Below, in pieces: positions 35,901-43,617 of a stretch of DNA of 64,000 nt. A model generated the notes under the pieces. The model was given only the letters and a program-made list of their open reading frames with translations. It did no database searches and was not told where the DNA came from. Position 1 is the stretch's first letter, and each line of letters begins with the position of its first letter. The DNA is from an uncultured Ruegeria sp. (GTDB lineage Bacteria; Pseudomonadota; Alphaproteobacteria; Rhodobacterales; Rhodobacteraceae). The stretch lies in contig NZ_CANNGO010000003.1 in the NCBI RefSeq assembly GCF_947504215.1, positions 248,001 to 312,000 on the forward strand, given 5' to 3'. Both the position numbers and the translations under genes were made by a program.

Positions 35901-36751
35901 GAATCAGCTTCCGCCCAAAACTCACTGGTATCTACCAGCTTGCGAAGTTCAAATTTAATTTCGTGAAGCCGCATCCTAGATAAGCGCTCCCGTTGTGGTG
36001 GCGAAAGTGCCTTCTCCATTGCGAGTAGAAATTCTATTTTCGGAATGAGGTCAGCAACTAGATTGGTTCTTCCTGGAAGCTTGTAATCTACGGACGTGTG
36101 CAACAACTCCCAAAGATGCGGATACGTTCCTCTCAGCCGTCTACGCAGGTCAATGATAGCTTCGTCTATAGTTTTATCCGCGTTCCGTTGATCCCCAAGA
36201 TAGTAACTATGAACTTCACCATTACTATTTAGGTCGTCAAAAAAGACATCATTCGAAAAATGCCAACCTAGGCCCTTGGCGCTGGCTTCATTTATTTCCA
36301 CAATCAATGATCTTAAGTTCTCGTTAAACAACGCTTCCACGCGATCCTCTTCTCGTTGCCGAGCTTCGCCTTCAAATATCTTGGCTTGCGCAGACAACGA
36401 ACGAGCCATTTCCTGCGTGGCTTCACGTTGCTCTTTCATTTCTTCCTTCTGCAAAGCCAAAACTCGCCGCTGCTCACCAAGCTCAACGGATTGCAACAAA
36501 ACGGTAGCGATCAACCAAATAAAAGCGAGTACCCCGGCCAAACCTGCCAAGGTGTCGCCGACCTCATTTGGAGGAGCAGCATAGAGATGTCTCCATTTCG
36601 GTGGGCATTCCCCTTTCGGGAAAAAATCGCCACTGCATGTAGGAGCCAAACCAAACCAAGTTATCAGCCCAGCGAAGCCAACCGTGGCAATACAAGCCCA
36701 CAAGATCGGGTTACCTAGACGCCAGAAACCGGGTCGATCTGTTTCCGTCAT
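35897..36751 (-). CDS. Accessory membrane protein with coiled coil, inserted in the AAA+ operon
   Basis: A 284-residue protein with two N-terminal membrane helices (about 16-36 and 62-84), then a long coiled coil (LQKEEMKEQREATQEMARSLSAQ, 95-140) and a helical cytoplasmic domain. The GDTLAGLAGVLAFIWLI...Q..EL...R..LALQ pattern recurs in many accessory-island membrane proteins, some annotated as putative phage abortive-infection proteins; a defence role is only a guess. The DNA is visibly richer in A/T than both neighbours, and the gene fits exactly between them (TAG/ATG junction, ATGA overlap). Confidence 0.85.
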   Translation of the reverse strand: MTETDRPGFWRLGNPILWACIATVGFAGLITWFGLAPTCSGDFFPKGECPPKWRHLYAAPPNEVGDTLAGLAGVLAFIWLIATVLLQSVELGEQRRVLALQKEEMKEQREATQEMARSLSAQAKIFEGEARQREEDRVEALFNENLRSLIVEINEASAKGLGWHFSNDVFFDDLNSNGEVHSYYLGDQRNADKTIDEAIIDLRRRLRGTYPHLWELLHTSVDYKLPGRTNLVADLIPKIEFLLAMEKALSPPQRERLSRMRLHEIKFELRKLVDTSEFWAEADS

Positions 36752-38683
36752 CTACCCCTTCCCCTCCAGATACCGCCGCTTGGCCTCTTCCATCCGGCCC
36801 ATCTCACGCACGGCATTCTCGATGGCGACCTCATCACTTTTTTCGGCATAGCGGAATTCGCTGTCGGCGTAGCGGTTGATCTCCTGTATCACCATCTCGA
36901 CCGTGATCGGCTGGCGCAGGCCCTCGATCATGGCCTTCTTGGTGTCGTAGTCGCGGAACAGGAACAGGTCGGGGTTTTCCATCCATTCGTCGGGCAGTTC
37001 GAAATCCATCGCGCGGACCTTGACCGCGTCGGTAATGTTCTTGATCGCGCGGCCGGTGAACCGCTCATCTGCCTGTTGAATCGCCTTGAGGTAGGTGCCC
37101 ATCTTGGCAATTGTGTCCATCTGGCCGATCTGGCCGGAGACCCGGTCATAGACCTGCAACAAAGCGTCCTCATGCGGGCGGGAATGGCTTTCGAAACTGG
37201 CGGCGACGGCTTTCTTGATCTCCTGCGCGGCATAAGCTTCGTGCTCGCCCAGCGGGATGTCGTGGTTGCGGCCCATCAGCAGGTGCAGGATGTCGATGTA
37301 ATCCTCGCGCGTTTGCGGCCCGTCCACCAGGAACCGCGCACCTGCCCGCTGGCGCAGGGCATCGTCCACATTCTCAGGGTAGTTCGAGAACATGCCAAAG
37401 GTGCAGTTGCCCCGCACGACGGTGTTGGCGCCCGCAAAGCTCTCCATCAGCACGGCGGTGATTTCCAACTGCCCGGCTGAGGACTGCCGGTCGCCGCGTT
37501 TGCCCGCAAGCTGGTCGATATCGTCGATGGTGCCAAAGCCGATGACCGAGGGGTCGATGATCGTGTTGATAAACGCCTTGGCGTTCTGGCCGGATTTGCC
37601 CTGATAGCTGTCGATATTGTCGGTGCTCAGGTTCTGATAGCGGAACGGGTAGCCCGCGTTCTGGCAATAATCGTTGATCAGCCCGGCCATCATCTGGATC
37701 AGGGTGGTCTTGCCAGTGCCCGGTTTGCCGTCGCCCATGAAGGTAAAGATGAATCCGCCAAGTTCCGCAAACGGGTTCAGGCGGCGGTCGAAGTCATAGG
37801 CCATGACCATCTTGGCCAGCTTCATCGCCTGATATTTGGCGATATGGTTACCGACCACCTCGTTCGGCTTCTTGAACGTCATGGTGAGGGTGGTGGACTT
37901 GGCTTTCGACGCCGGTTCAAACCCCCGGATCGTCAGGTCGTCGGCCTCAATGTGCCAAGCGGCGTTCTGGAACGGGGCCAAGTGGCCTGCGGACTGCGCG
38001 CGGAGGGCGGATTTTTCCATCAGTTGTTCGGCATAGGCGCTGGTGGCCGCAATCAGATGGGCGTCATCGGGGGCGTGTTTGGCCAGTGTCTGGTCCAGCT
38101 CCCACAATGCGCCGTGCAGGGCAAGCTGGCCGTTGTCGGTCAGAACCTCTTCGATTTCTCCAATATCAACGGTGGTTTCACCCAGATGCGAGGACATCAG
38201 ATAGGCCAGCGCGTTGCCGAAAGTGTGCGCGGTGACCAGAGCGTCAGCCGTCAGCAGTTCCGAGAACTCGGTCTTGCGCGCGGCGGGCAAGTCCCCGGCC
38301 AGATTGGCGCGTTTCAGGTCGGCCAGCGGGGTCTGTTCCGCATAGGCCTCACCCACGGCCAGCGCGATGGCAATCGCGCGCCGAATGGCCTGTTGCGCCG
38401 TGGCCTGAGGTGGCGAGACCAGCGCATCGCCATCGTCCGAGGCCTCGATCCGTTCAACCAAATGCACCCCGTCTGCGCGCACGGTTCGGCGTGTCACCAA
38501 CCCAGGTGTCGTGGAGCGAAACCGCCGCCCAGTTGAAACGCCCGGAGACCGCTCGGTCGCCACCTCAACCGCTTTGGCTATCCGCGGCGCGTGTTCAAAA
38601 CCGTTCAGCAGGGCGGTCGCTGCCGGATAATGCTTGCGAATATCGTCTTCGCGCAATTCCATCTGATCTGACGTCAAACTCAT
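36752..38683 (-). CDS. AAA+ ATPase of an uncharacterised operon
   Basis: A 643-residue cytoplasmic protein. The N-terminal about 270 residues are helical and unfamiliar. The AAA+ core has Walker A GDGKPGTGKTT at 317-327, Walker B IGFGTIDDID at 381-390 and a candidate arginine finger in DDALRQRAGARF. After the core come a helical lid (FTGRAIKNITDAV) and a charged C terminus ending AKRRYLEGKG. The architecture recalls MoxR-like remodellers without a VWA partner. A terminator-like mini-element separates it from the upstream gene. Confidence 0.9.
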   Translation of the reverse strand: MSLTSDQMELREDDIRKHYPAATALLNGFEHAPRIAKAVEVATERSPGVSTGRRFRSTTPGLVTRRTVRADGVHLVERIEASDDGDALVSPPQATAQQAIRRAIAIALAVGEAYAEQTPLADLKRANLAGDLPAARKTEFSELLTADALVTAHTFGNALAYLMSSHLGETTVDIGEIEEVLTDNGQLALHGALWELDQTLAKHAPDDAHLIAATSAYAEQLMEKSALRAQSAGHLAPFQNAAWHIEADDLTIRGFEPASKAKSTTLTMTFKKPNEVVGNHIAKYQAMKLAKMVMAYDFDRRLNPFAELGGFIFTFMGDGKPGTGKTTLIQMMAGLINDYCQNAGYPFRYQNLSTDNIDSYQGKSGQNAKAFINTIIDPSVIGFGTIDDIDQLAGKRGDRQSSAGQLEITAVLMESFAGANTVVRGNCTFGMFSNYPENVDDALRQRAGARFLVDGPQTREDYIDILHLLMGRNHDIPLGEHEAYAAQEIKKAVAASFESHSRPHEDALLQVYDRVSGQIGQMDTIAKMGTYLKAIQQADERFTGRAIKNITDAVKVRAMDFELPDEWMENPDLFLFRDYDTKKAMIEGLRQPITVEMVIQEINRYADSEFRYAEKSDEVAIENAVREMGRMEEAKRRYLEGKG

Positions 38684-38699
38684 TTCAAAACCGCCCTTG

Positions 38700-38732
38700 C
38701 TTCATCTTTTCAAAAATACTCCCGCCGGAGGC
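38700..38732 (-). repeat. Terminator-like intergenic mini-element, copy A
   Basis: On the minus strand, GGCCTCCGGCGGGAG is followed by TATTTTTGAAAAGATGAAG. A related copy lies at 51646-51706, sharing AGTATTTTTGAAAAGATGAAGC (read in two parts). The CTCC/GGAG stem plus T-rich tail resembles a weak terminator. I recall this motif as common between Rhodobacteraceae genes. It separates the 372-residue gene from the AAA+ gene. Confidence 0.65.
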
Positions 38733-38736
38733 CAAA

Positions 38737-39855
38737 CTAATAGCGCAACACCTGCCCGCTCTTGCTGACCACGAATTTGCGCACATCACCAAATCCCGAC
38801 GGGTTACGCTCAGCCAGCACCTGAAACGGACGCTGAGGCAATATGATCGACCGCTGGGTGTGGGTCGCCCCGGTCTCGGCCCCCTGCCCGCCGAACGGGT
38901 CCAGTGCAAAAACCTCACGCTCGACGGTAGAAAACCAGCCGGCGCGTTCTTCGATCACTTCTTCGCTTTGCAGCTCTTCGGTGGTCCAGGCCAGCGCCCA
39001 GTCTTCCCCCTGCGGCGATTGCGCGTCCTCAAGCACCTGCCGCAGAGGACCGGATTGTTCGGTATAAGCCGAGGAATACATCGGTCCCACATGAATGCGG
39101 CGCAAATGTTTGGGATGGAGGTCGTCGAAATCCTGATCGAACCCTTTGGCGATCGTAACCAGTTTCAAACCGCCCAGCGCCTGCGCCATCAGATGGGCCT
39201 GAACCTCGGGCCAGCGGCGCTGGTCTTTGGGCAGGGCGGTTTTGCCGCCGTCCTCCAACTGCATCAGGTAGATGACCGGCAGATTGATCTGGCTGTCATA
39301 GACCGCCCAGTGGATGAGGAACCGCCGCCGCTCGCCTTCATTCCCGATCCAGTGGCATTCGGGATCGTTGCGAGCCCAGAACAGCTCTCCTTTCAGCAAC
39401 TCTTCGTAATAAAGCCGTTGCGACAGCGCGAATTGCAGCTTGGTGGGGATGTCCCGGTCGCCGATGATTGTGCGGACCATGTCGGTTTTCAGCTCATCCT
39501 CGGAGGGCATATTCGCCAGATGCACCTGCGCCTGCTGCGCGTCATTGGCCATGGTCAGCAACTCGGCCGCCACCGGAAACCCGCTGTCGCGCTTGTCCAT
39601 GGCGAGGCTGCCAAAGAACCGCCCGGTATCGCGCCCGACCAGCAGGTATTTCATGCTGAGTGCACGAAAGGTGTAAAGCAGCCCCGAGAGGTAGCGCGAC
39701 ACGATCCGCACCTCTTGCTTCGAGATCGCGCCCTCTGCCTCCATCGTCGCGGCCACGCGCAGGAGGTGAACGGTGATTACCTCAAATTTGCGGAAATAGC
39801 GGCGCGAGGCAAAGGTGTCGGTCAGGCCGACATGGTCTTGGGTGGGATCAGTCAT
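38737..39855 (-). CDS. Conserved protein of unknown function, AAA+ operon
   Basis: A soluble 372-residue protein starting MTDPTQDHVGLTDTFASR. No signal peptide, membrane helix or recognised catalytic motif is visible. The N-terminal half is helical (RYFRKFEVITVHLLRVAATMEAEG), the middle is rich in aromatic and acidic residues (WARNDPECHWIGNEGERRRFLIHWAVYDSQINLPVIYLMQLEDGG). It ends just before the AAA+ gene. Its first 18 codons occur a second time at 40167-40220. Confidence 0.85.
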   Translation of the reverse strand: MTDPTQDHVGLTDTFASRRYFRKFEVITVHLLRVAATMEAEGAISKQEVRIVSRYLSGLLYTFRALSMKYLLVGRDTGRFFGSLAMDKRDSGFPVAAELLTMANDAQQAQVHLANMPSEDELKTDMVRTIIGDRDIPTKLQFALSQRLYYEELLKGELFWARNDPECHWIGNEGERRRFLIHWAVYDSQINLPVIYLMQLEDGGKTALPKDQRRWPEVQAHLMAQALGGLKLVTIAKGFDQDFDDLHPKHLRRIHVGPMYSSAYTEQSGPLRQVLEDAQSPQGEDWALAWTTEELQSEEVIEERAGWFSTVEREVFALDPFGGQGAETGATHTQRSIILPQRPFQVLAERNPSGFGDVRKFVVSKSGQVLRY

Positions 39856-40129
39856 AAGCTGAGCTACTACGCTTGTCCTTACAGCTTTGGCGAAGCCGCC
39901 AAGGCAGAAGAAGAACTTCTGAGATCAGGTACAATGCGAAAACTATGAGTCCAATAACAATGCTTCCCGGCCCAACGTAAACGGCGAGGATACCTAGCAC
40001 TTTGTAGGCACCACCTTTTGCATCGATTTTGTCCAAAAAAAGCGCCAAGCCATAAATTGGGATGGGCCAAATTACGAGAAAGAGGCCGACCCAGAGTAAC
40101 CTAATGTCTTTGCGATTAAGCCACGTCAT
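39848..40129 (-). CDS. Accessory small membrane protein 1 in the AAA+ operon
   Basis: A 93-residue protein with two membrane segments (IRLLWVGLFLVIWPIPIYGLALFL and LGILAVYVGPGSIVIGLIVFALYLI) and a basic Cys-containing tail. Its stop overlaps the start of the 372-residue gene by eight bases (ATGACTGA), and its start overlaps the end of the 34-codon truncated copy. A/T-richer than the core operon genes. No family recognised. Confidence 0.75.
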   Translation of the reverse strand: MTWLNRKDIRLLWVGLFLVIWPIPIYGLALFLDKIDAKGGAYKVLGILAVYVGPGSIVIGLIVFALYLISEVLLLPWRLRQSCKDKRSSSAYD

Positions 40130-40220
40130 CAGTAGAACCTATTTTAATTGGTTTTTTTTGATGTTTTCGCGATGCGAAGGTATCGGTAAGGCCGACATGG
40201 TCTTGCGTGGGGTCAGTCAT
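40116..40220 (-). pseudogene. Truncated duplicate of the 5' end of the 372-residue gene
   Basis: An open frame of 34 codons whose first 18 residues, MTDPTQDHVGLTDTFASR, equal those of the intact gene at 39855. The two 53-base segments (40168-40220 and 39803-39855) differ at six positions, all third codon bases and all synonymous. After the shared part the frame runs into unrelated sequence (KHQKKPIKIG...) and stops at 40116, overlapping the next gene's start. Its ATG overlaps the stop of the 137-residue gene (ATGA). Confidence 0.85.
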
Positions 40221-40630
40221 GCTCGTGATCTCAGTTCATCGAGTTCGCGCCTCGACTGCTCAATTTTTCCCACGACCATAAAACCAACAAAGCCTAGGAC
40301 GCCTCCCCAAGGAAGGCCCCAATTCAGAAAGACAATAGCTGCGACCAATGTCCCAAGATCAATGATCCAATACCGTTTGAAACCTCTTATCCACACTTCC
40401 TTGTCCTGACACGCTTGGAGAAAACTCATCCGGGTTTTTACTTTGCTTCCATCCTTGGCTAATTGCGGCGACACTCTGTTGAGCGCAAAGCCACCGAATA
40501 GAAAAACCCAGACCGCAAGAACAATTAGATCGGAGTTTTCAGTCCCAATACCGCGCAGGATCATGGAAAATGGGACTACAAACAACGCAACTGTCAGAAC
40601 CACGCGCCATTTCTTAGGCAGTTCCTTCAA
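40217..40630 (-). CDS. Accessory small membrane protein 2 in the AAA+ operon
   Basis: About 137 residues with probably four membrane segments (VVLTVALFVVPFSMIL, LIVLAVWVFLFGGFAL, LGTLVAAIVFLNWGL, GGVLGFVGFMVVG) and a charged tail EQSRRELDELRSRA. The only long reading begins with TTG at 40630; a GTG at WRVVLT is an alternative, so the start is uncertain. It follows the coiled-coil gene after five bases. A/T-richer than the core genes; no family recognised. Confidence 0.7.
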   Translation of the reverse strand: MKELPKKWRVVLTVALFVVPFSMILRGIGTENSDLIVLAVWVFLFGGFALNRVSPQLAKDGSKVKTRMSFLQACQDKEVWIRGFKRYWIIDLGTLVAAIVFLNWGLPWGGVLGFVGFMVVGKIEQSRRELDELRSRA

Positions 40631-40635
40631 CGGCT

Positions 40636-41715
40636 TTAACCCCCATACAGATTCTTATCATGCTTCTCCACAATCGACGCAAACCGGCGCGCGAACCGCT
40701 CATCCGCCTTGGCCTTTTTTTCCAGCACGTCGCGGGCAAAGACCATGTGGTCCTCATGCGCTTCGAGCATATCGGCCATTTTCTGGTTGGTCGCGGTGCC
40801 AATGGCGGCCATGGCGGTTTGCGCCTCTTGGTCCGTCTGCACGCCAATCTCGTTGATGCGGTGGGCCACGTCCTGCTGCTGCGCCGTTTTCAGCGATTTG
40901 GTCAGGGCGTCATACAGCACCACGCGCTGTTGCGTGTCTGTCTGCAGCTTATTGATCAGCACCATCTGTGTCGCCGCCTGGTTCTGCAGTGAATCGACCC
41001 AGGTCTTTCCCTTTTCGATGTAGCGTTCGAGCGTTTGTGACTTGGCCAACTTGACCTGCTCTTCCTGAACCTTGGCGTTATATTGCTTGTTCAGCTCGGC
41101 CAGTTCGGTTTCCAGCTGTGTCCGCGCGGCGGCGTCCTGTTCGACGGATATCTTGTTTTCCAACGTGATGATCGTCGGGTCCATGCCCTGAATCTCGGCC
41201 CGCAGTGCTTCCAGTTCAGCGACAGTGGCTTCACGGTCGTCCAGCGTGACGGTCAGGTTGTCCTCGACCTTGACGCGCTGTTCTTCCAGCACTGACAACT
41301 GCCCTTGCAGCAGCTTTACGATCACATCGGATTTCGCAATCAGGTCCTGCAGCTTGTCATCGATATTGGCGGTGCGCATACGCTCCTGCCGCATCGACTC
41401 GGACTTGCCTTTCGAGAAGATGCCGACAAACGATTCCCACCCGGATTTCGAGCGCATTTCGTCGAAATCCTTGGAAAAAGCGCTGGTGACATCGTCCAGA
41501 CCCATGATCAGCTCGGCAATGTTGGCGTTCATCACCTCGGTATGGGCATGCACATCCCCAAGCGTCGCGTTTTCGATGTCGATATCCGCCTCGGCGGTTC
41601 CGATCTTGGCGCGGGCGGCTTCGATCCGAGATGTCAGACCTTCGATCTGCGACTGCGACTCACGCACCTTTGTCTGAGTCTGTTCAATCAACGCTTCGAA
41701 TTGCTGGTTCGACAT
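40636..41715 (-). CDS. Long coiled-coil protein, first gene of the AAA+ operon
   Basis: A 359-residue protein that is coiled coil for most of its length (TQTKVRESQSQIEGLTSRIEAARAK...; LEEQRVKVEDNL; RTQLETELAELNKQY). No signal peptide or membrane helix. A short break lies at SKSGWESFVGIFSKGKSES. The size and heptads loosely recall TelA/PspA-type scaffolds, but I cannot assign it. It leads the operon, with 270 bases to the divergent gabD that should hold both promoters. Confidence 0.88.
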   Translation of the reverse strand: MSNQQFEALIEQTQTKVRESQSQIEGLTSRIEAARAKIGTAEADIDIENATLGDVHAHTEVMNANIAELIMGLDDVTSAFSKDFDEMRSKSGWESFVGIFSKGKSESMRQERMRTANIDDKLQDLIAKSDVIVKLLQGQLSVLEEQRVKVEDNLTVTLDDREATVAELEALRAEIQGMDPTIITLENKISVEQDAAARTQLETELAELNKQYNAKVQEEQVKLAKSQTLERYIEKGKTWVDSLQNQAATQMVLINKLQTDTQQRVVLYDALTKSLKTAQQQDVAHRINEIGVQTDQEAQTAMAAIGTATNQKMADMLEAHEDHMVFARDVLEKKAKADERFARRFASIVEKHDKNLYGG

Positions 41716-41985
41716 CTTTGCTATCCCTGTTTTTCTTCAATTGCCCAATAAGATAGGGAATGTTAACATGGTTTACATCCCCTTGGGCGCACAATTTAGT
41801 GGGACTTTGGCAAAATCGCAGCGAAAAAGATAGGCAAGACAGGGCAGTCCAAAGAAGATTTGGTATGCCGCGCATCGCCTGAATTTTATACGATCTGGAT
41901 TGATCCGACAGGCGGAGTGGTCCTAGACAAGACCCGCCCCACCTGATTGTGTGCACCCAATTCTTTTCCTGCCGGAGGCCAAGCT

Positions 41986-43461
41986 ATGCTGGACGCAACA
42001 ACCGATCTGAAATCGATCCTGAAAGACCCCGAATTGCTAGCGACCAAAGCCTATATCGGCGGTCAGTGGGTGGATGGTGATAACGGGAGCTTTCCTGTCA
42101 CAAACCCGGCACGCGGCGATGTTTTGACCGAGGTTGCCGATCTGAGCCGCGCACAGGTTGCGGGCGCCATTGCCCAGGCCGAGGCCGCTCAGAAAGAATG
42201 GGCCAAACTGACCGGGAAAGAGCGCGCAGTGATCCTGCGGCGCTGGTTCGACCTGATGATGGACAGCGCCGAGGATTTGGGAAAAATCCTGACCGCCGAA
42301 CAGGGCAAACCGTTGGCCGAAGCCGTGGGTGAGATCGGCTATGGTGCTTCTTTCATCGAGTTCTTTGGCGAACAGGCCAAGCGCGTCTACGGAGAAACCA
42401 TCCCCGGGCATCAGCGCGACAAACGGATCACAGTTTTGAAACAGCCGATTGGTGTTGCGGCCTCGATCACGCCATGGAACTTCCCCAACGCCATGATCAC
42501 GCGCAAGGCCGCGCCTGCGCTGGCCGCCGGGTGCGCCTTTGTTGCACGCCCATCCGAAGAAACCCCGCTTTCGGCGTTGGCACTGGCCGTTCTGGCCGAC
42601 CGTGCAGGCATTCCAGCAGGCGTGTTCAATGTTGTCCCTTCAGTGAACGCCAGTGAAATCGGTAAGGAATTCTGCGAAAACCCGGGCGTGCGCAAACTGA
42701 CCTTTACCGGCTCGACCCAAGTGGGGCGGATCCTGCTGCGGCAGGCTGCGGATCAGGTTATGAAGTGCTCGATGGAACTGGGCGGAAATGCACCGTTCAT
42801 TGTTTTCGACGATGCTGATCTGGATGCGGCCGTCGAAGGCGCAATGATGTGCAAGTTCCGCAACAACGGTCAGACTTGCGTATGCGCCAACCGTATCTAC
42901 GTACAGGCTGGTGTCTATGACGCTTTCGCCGCCAAGCTGAAAGCAGCGACCGAAGCGCTGTCTGTTGGCGATGGTCTGTCCGAAGGCGTCACAACTGGCC
43001 CGCTGATCAACGAAAAGGCGGTCGTCAAAGTTCAGGATCACATCGCGGATGTCACCGCTCATGGTGGTCAGGTTCTGACCGGCGGCCTGCCGCATGATCT
43101 GGGCGGCACCTTCTTTCAGCCGACCATCGTCACCGGGGTTACTCAAGATATGAAAGTTGCTCAGGAAGAAACCTTTGGCCCGCTGGCACCGTTGTTCAAG
43201 TTTGAAGACGAGGATGATGTAATCGCGATGGCCAACGATACGATCTTTGGCCTGGCCTCTTATTTCTATGCCAAAGATCTGAGCCGCGTTTACAAAGTGG
43301 CCGAGGCGCTTGAATACGGTATCGTCGGCGTAAACACTGGCATCATCTCGTCCGAACTGGGTCCGTTCGGCGGCATAAAGCAGTCTGGTCTGGGACGCGA
43401 AGGCAGCCATCACGGGATGGAGGATTACCTGGAGATGAAATACATCTGCATGGCGGTCTGA
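41986..43461 (+). CDS. gabD: NAD(P)-dependent succinate-semialdehyde dehydrogenase
   Basis: Oxidises succinate semialdehyde to succinate in GABA and related catabolism. The 491-residue aldehyde dehydrogenase has the catalytic Glu in MELGGNAPF and the catalytic Cys in NNGQTCVCANR, as well as AAPALAAGCAFVARPSEETP. The Cys-x-Cys pair and AEYGIVGVNTGIIS-like C terminus (LEYGIVGVNTGIISSE) are typical of GabD. The ATG at 41986 has GGAGG at ideal spacing. Confidence 0.95.
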   Translation: MLDATTDLKSILKDPELLATKAYIGGQWVDGDNGSFPVTNPARGDVLTEVADLSRAQVAGAIAQAEAAQKEWAKLTGKERAVILRRWFDLMMDSAEDLGKILTAEQGKPLAEAVGEIGYGASFIEFFGEQAKRVYGETIPGHQRDKRITVLKQPIGVAASITPWNFPNAMITRKAAPALAAGCAFVARPSEETPLSALALAVLADRAGIPAGVFNVVPSVNASEIGKEFCENPGVRKLTFTGSTQVGRILLRQAADQVMKCSMELGGNAPFIVFDDADLDAAVEGAMMCKFRNNGQTCVCANRIYVQAGVYDAFAAKLKAATEALSVGDGLSEGVTTGPLINEKAVVKVQDHIADVTAHGGQVLTGGLPHDLGGTFFQPTIVTGVTQDMKVAQEETFGPLAPLFKFEDEDDVIAMANDTIFGLASYFYAKDLSRVYKVAEALEYGIVGVNTGIISSELGPFGGIKQSGLGREGSHHGMEDYLEMKYICMAV

Positions 43462-43531
43462 TCACAAGCGGCCCTTGGTTTTGGGTGCCCGGACGGGGGC
43501 CGCGTAATTCATCCCCAGTTTTTCGCCGCTT

Positions 43532-43575
43532 GTCACAAAAGCGCATTCAAAGCGTCACAAATCTGCAATCAACGA
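43532..43575 (+). promoter_or_regulatory. Pho-box-like direct repeats upstream of the phytase-type gene
   Basis: GTCACAAAAGC / GCATTCAAAGC / GTCACAAATCT / GCAATCAACGA are four consecutive 11-base units; units 1 and 3 share GTCACAAA and units 2 and 4 share GCA-TCAA. Eleven-base periodicity with GTCA cores is the architecture of PhoB binding sites. The match to the textbook sequence is partial. Confidence 0.45.
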
Positions 43576-43617
43576 CGGCCATCCCACTCTCATCCAAGTG
43601 AGAGAGGATACCAACCG

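Noticed and set aside
38410..39948. A 512-codon open frame on plus opposite the AAA+ ATPase and 372-aa genes
   Set aside because: It is low in hydrophobic periodicity, rich in Arg/Gln/His and Pro, and lies antisense to two proteins with clear domain structure. Such long antisense frames are expected in G+C-rich DNA.
41776..41965. Inverted TTGGGCGCACAAT / ATTGTGTGCACCCAA pair between the coiled-coil gene and gabD
   Set aside because: The arms are about 160 bases apart and differ by insertions; too weak to call an operator.
43470..43505. GCGGCCC...GGGCCGC repeat after gabD as a terminator
   Set aside because: The loop is long and no T run follows; it may be chance in G+C-rich sequence.
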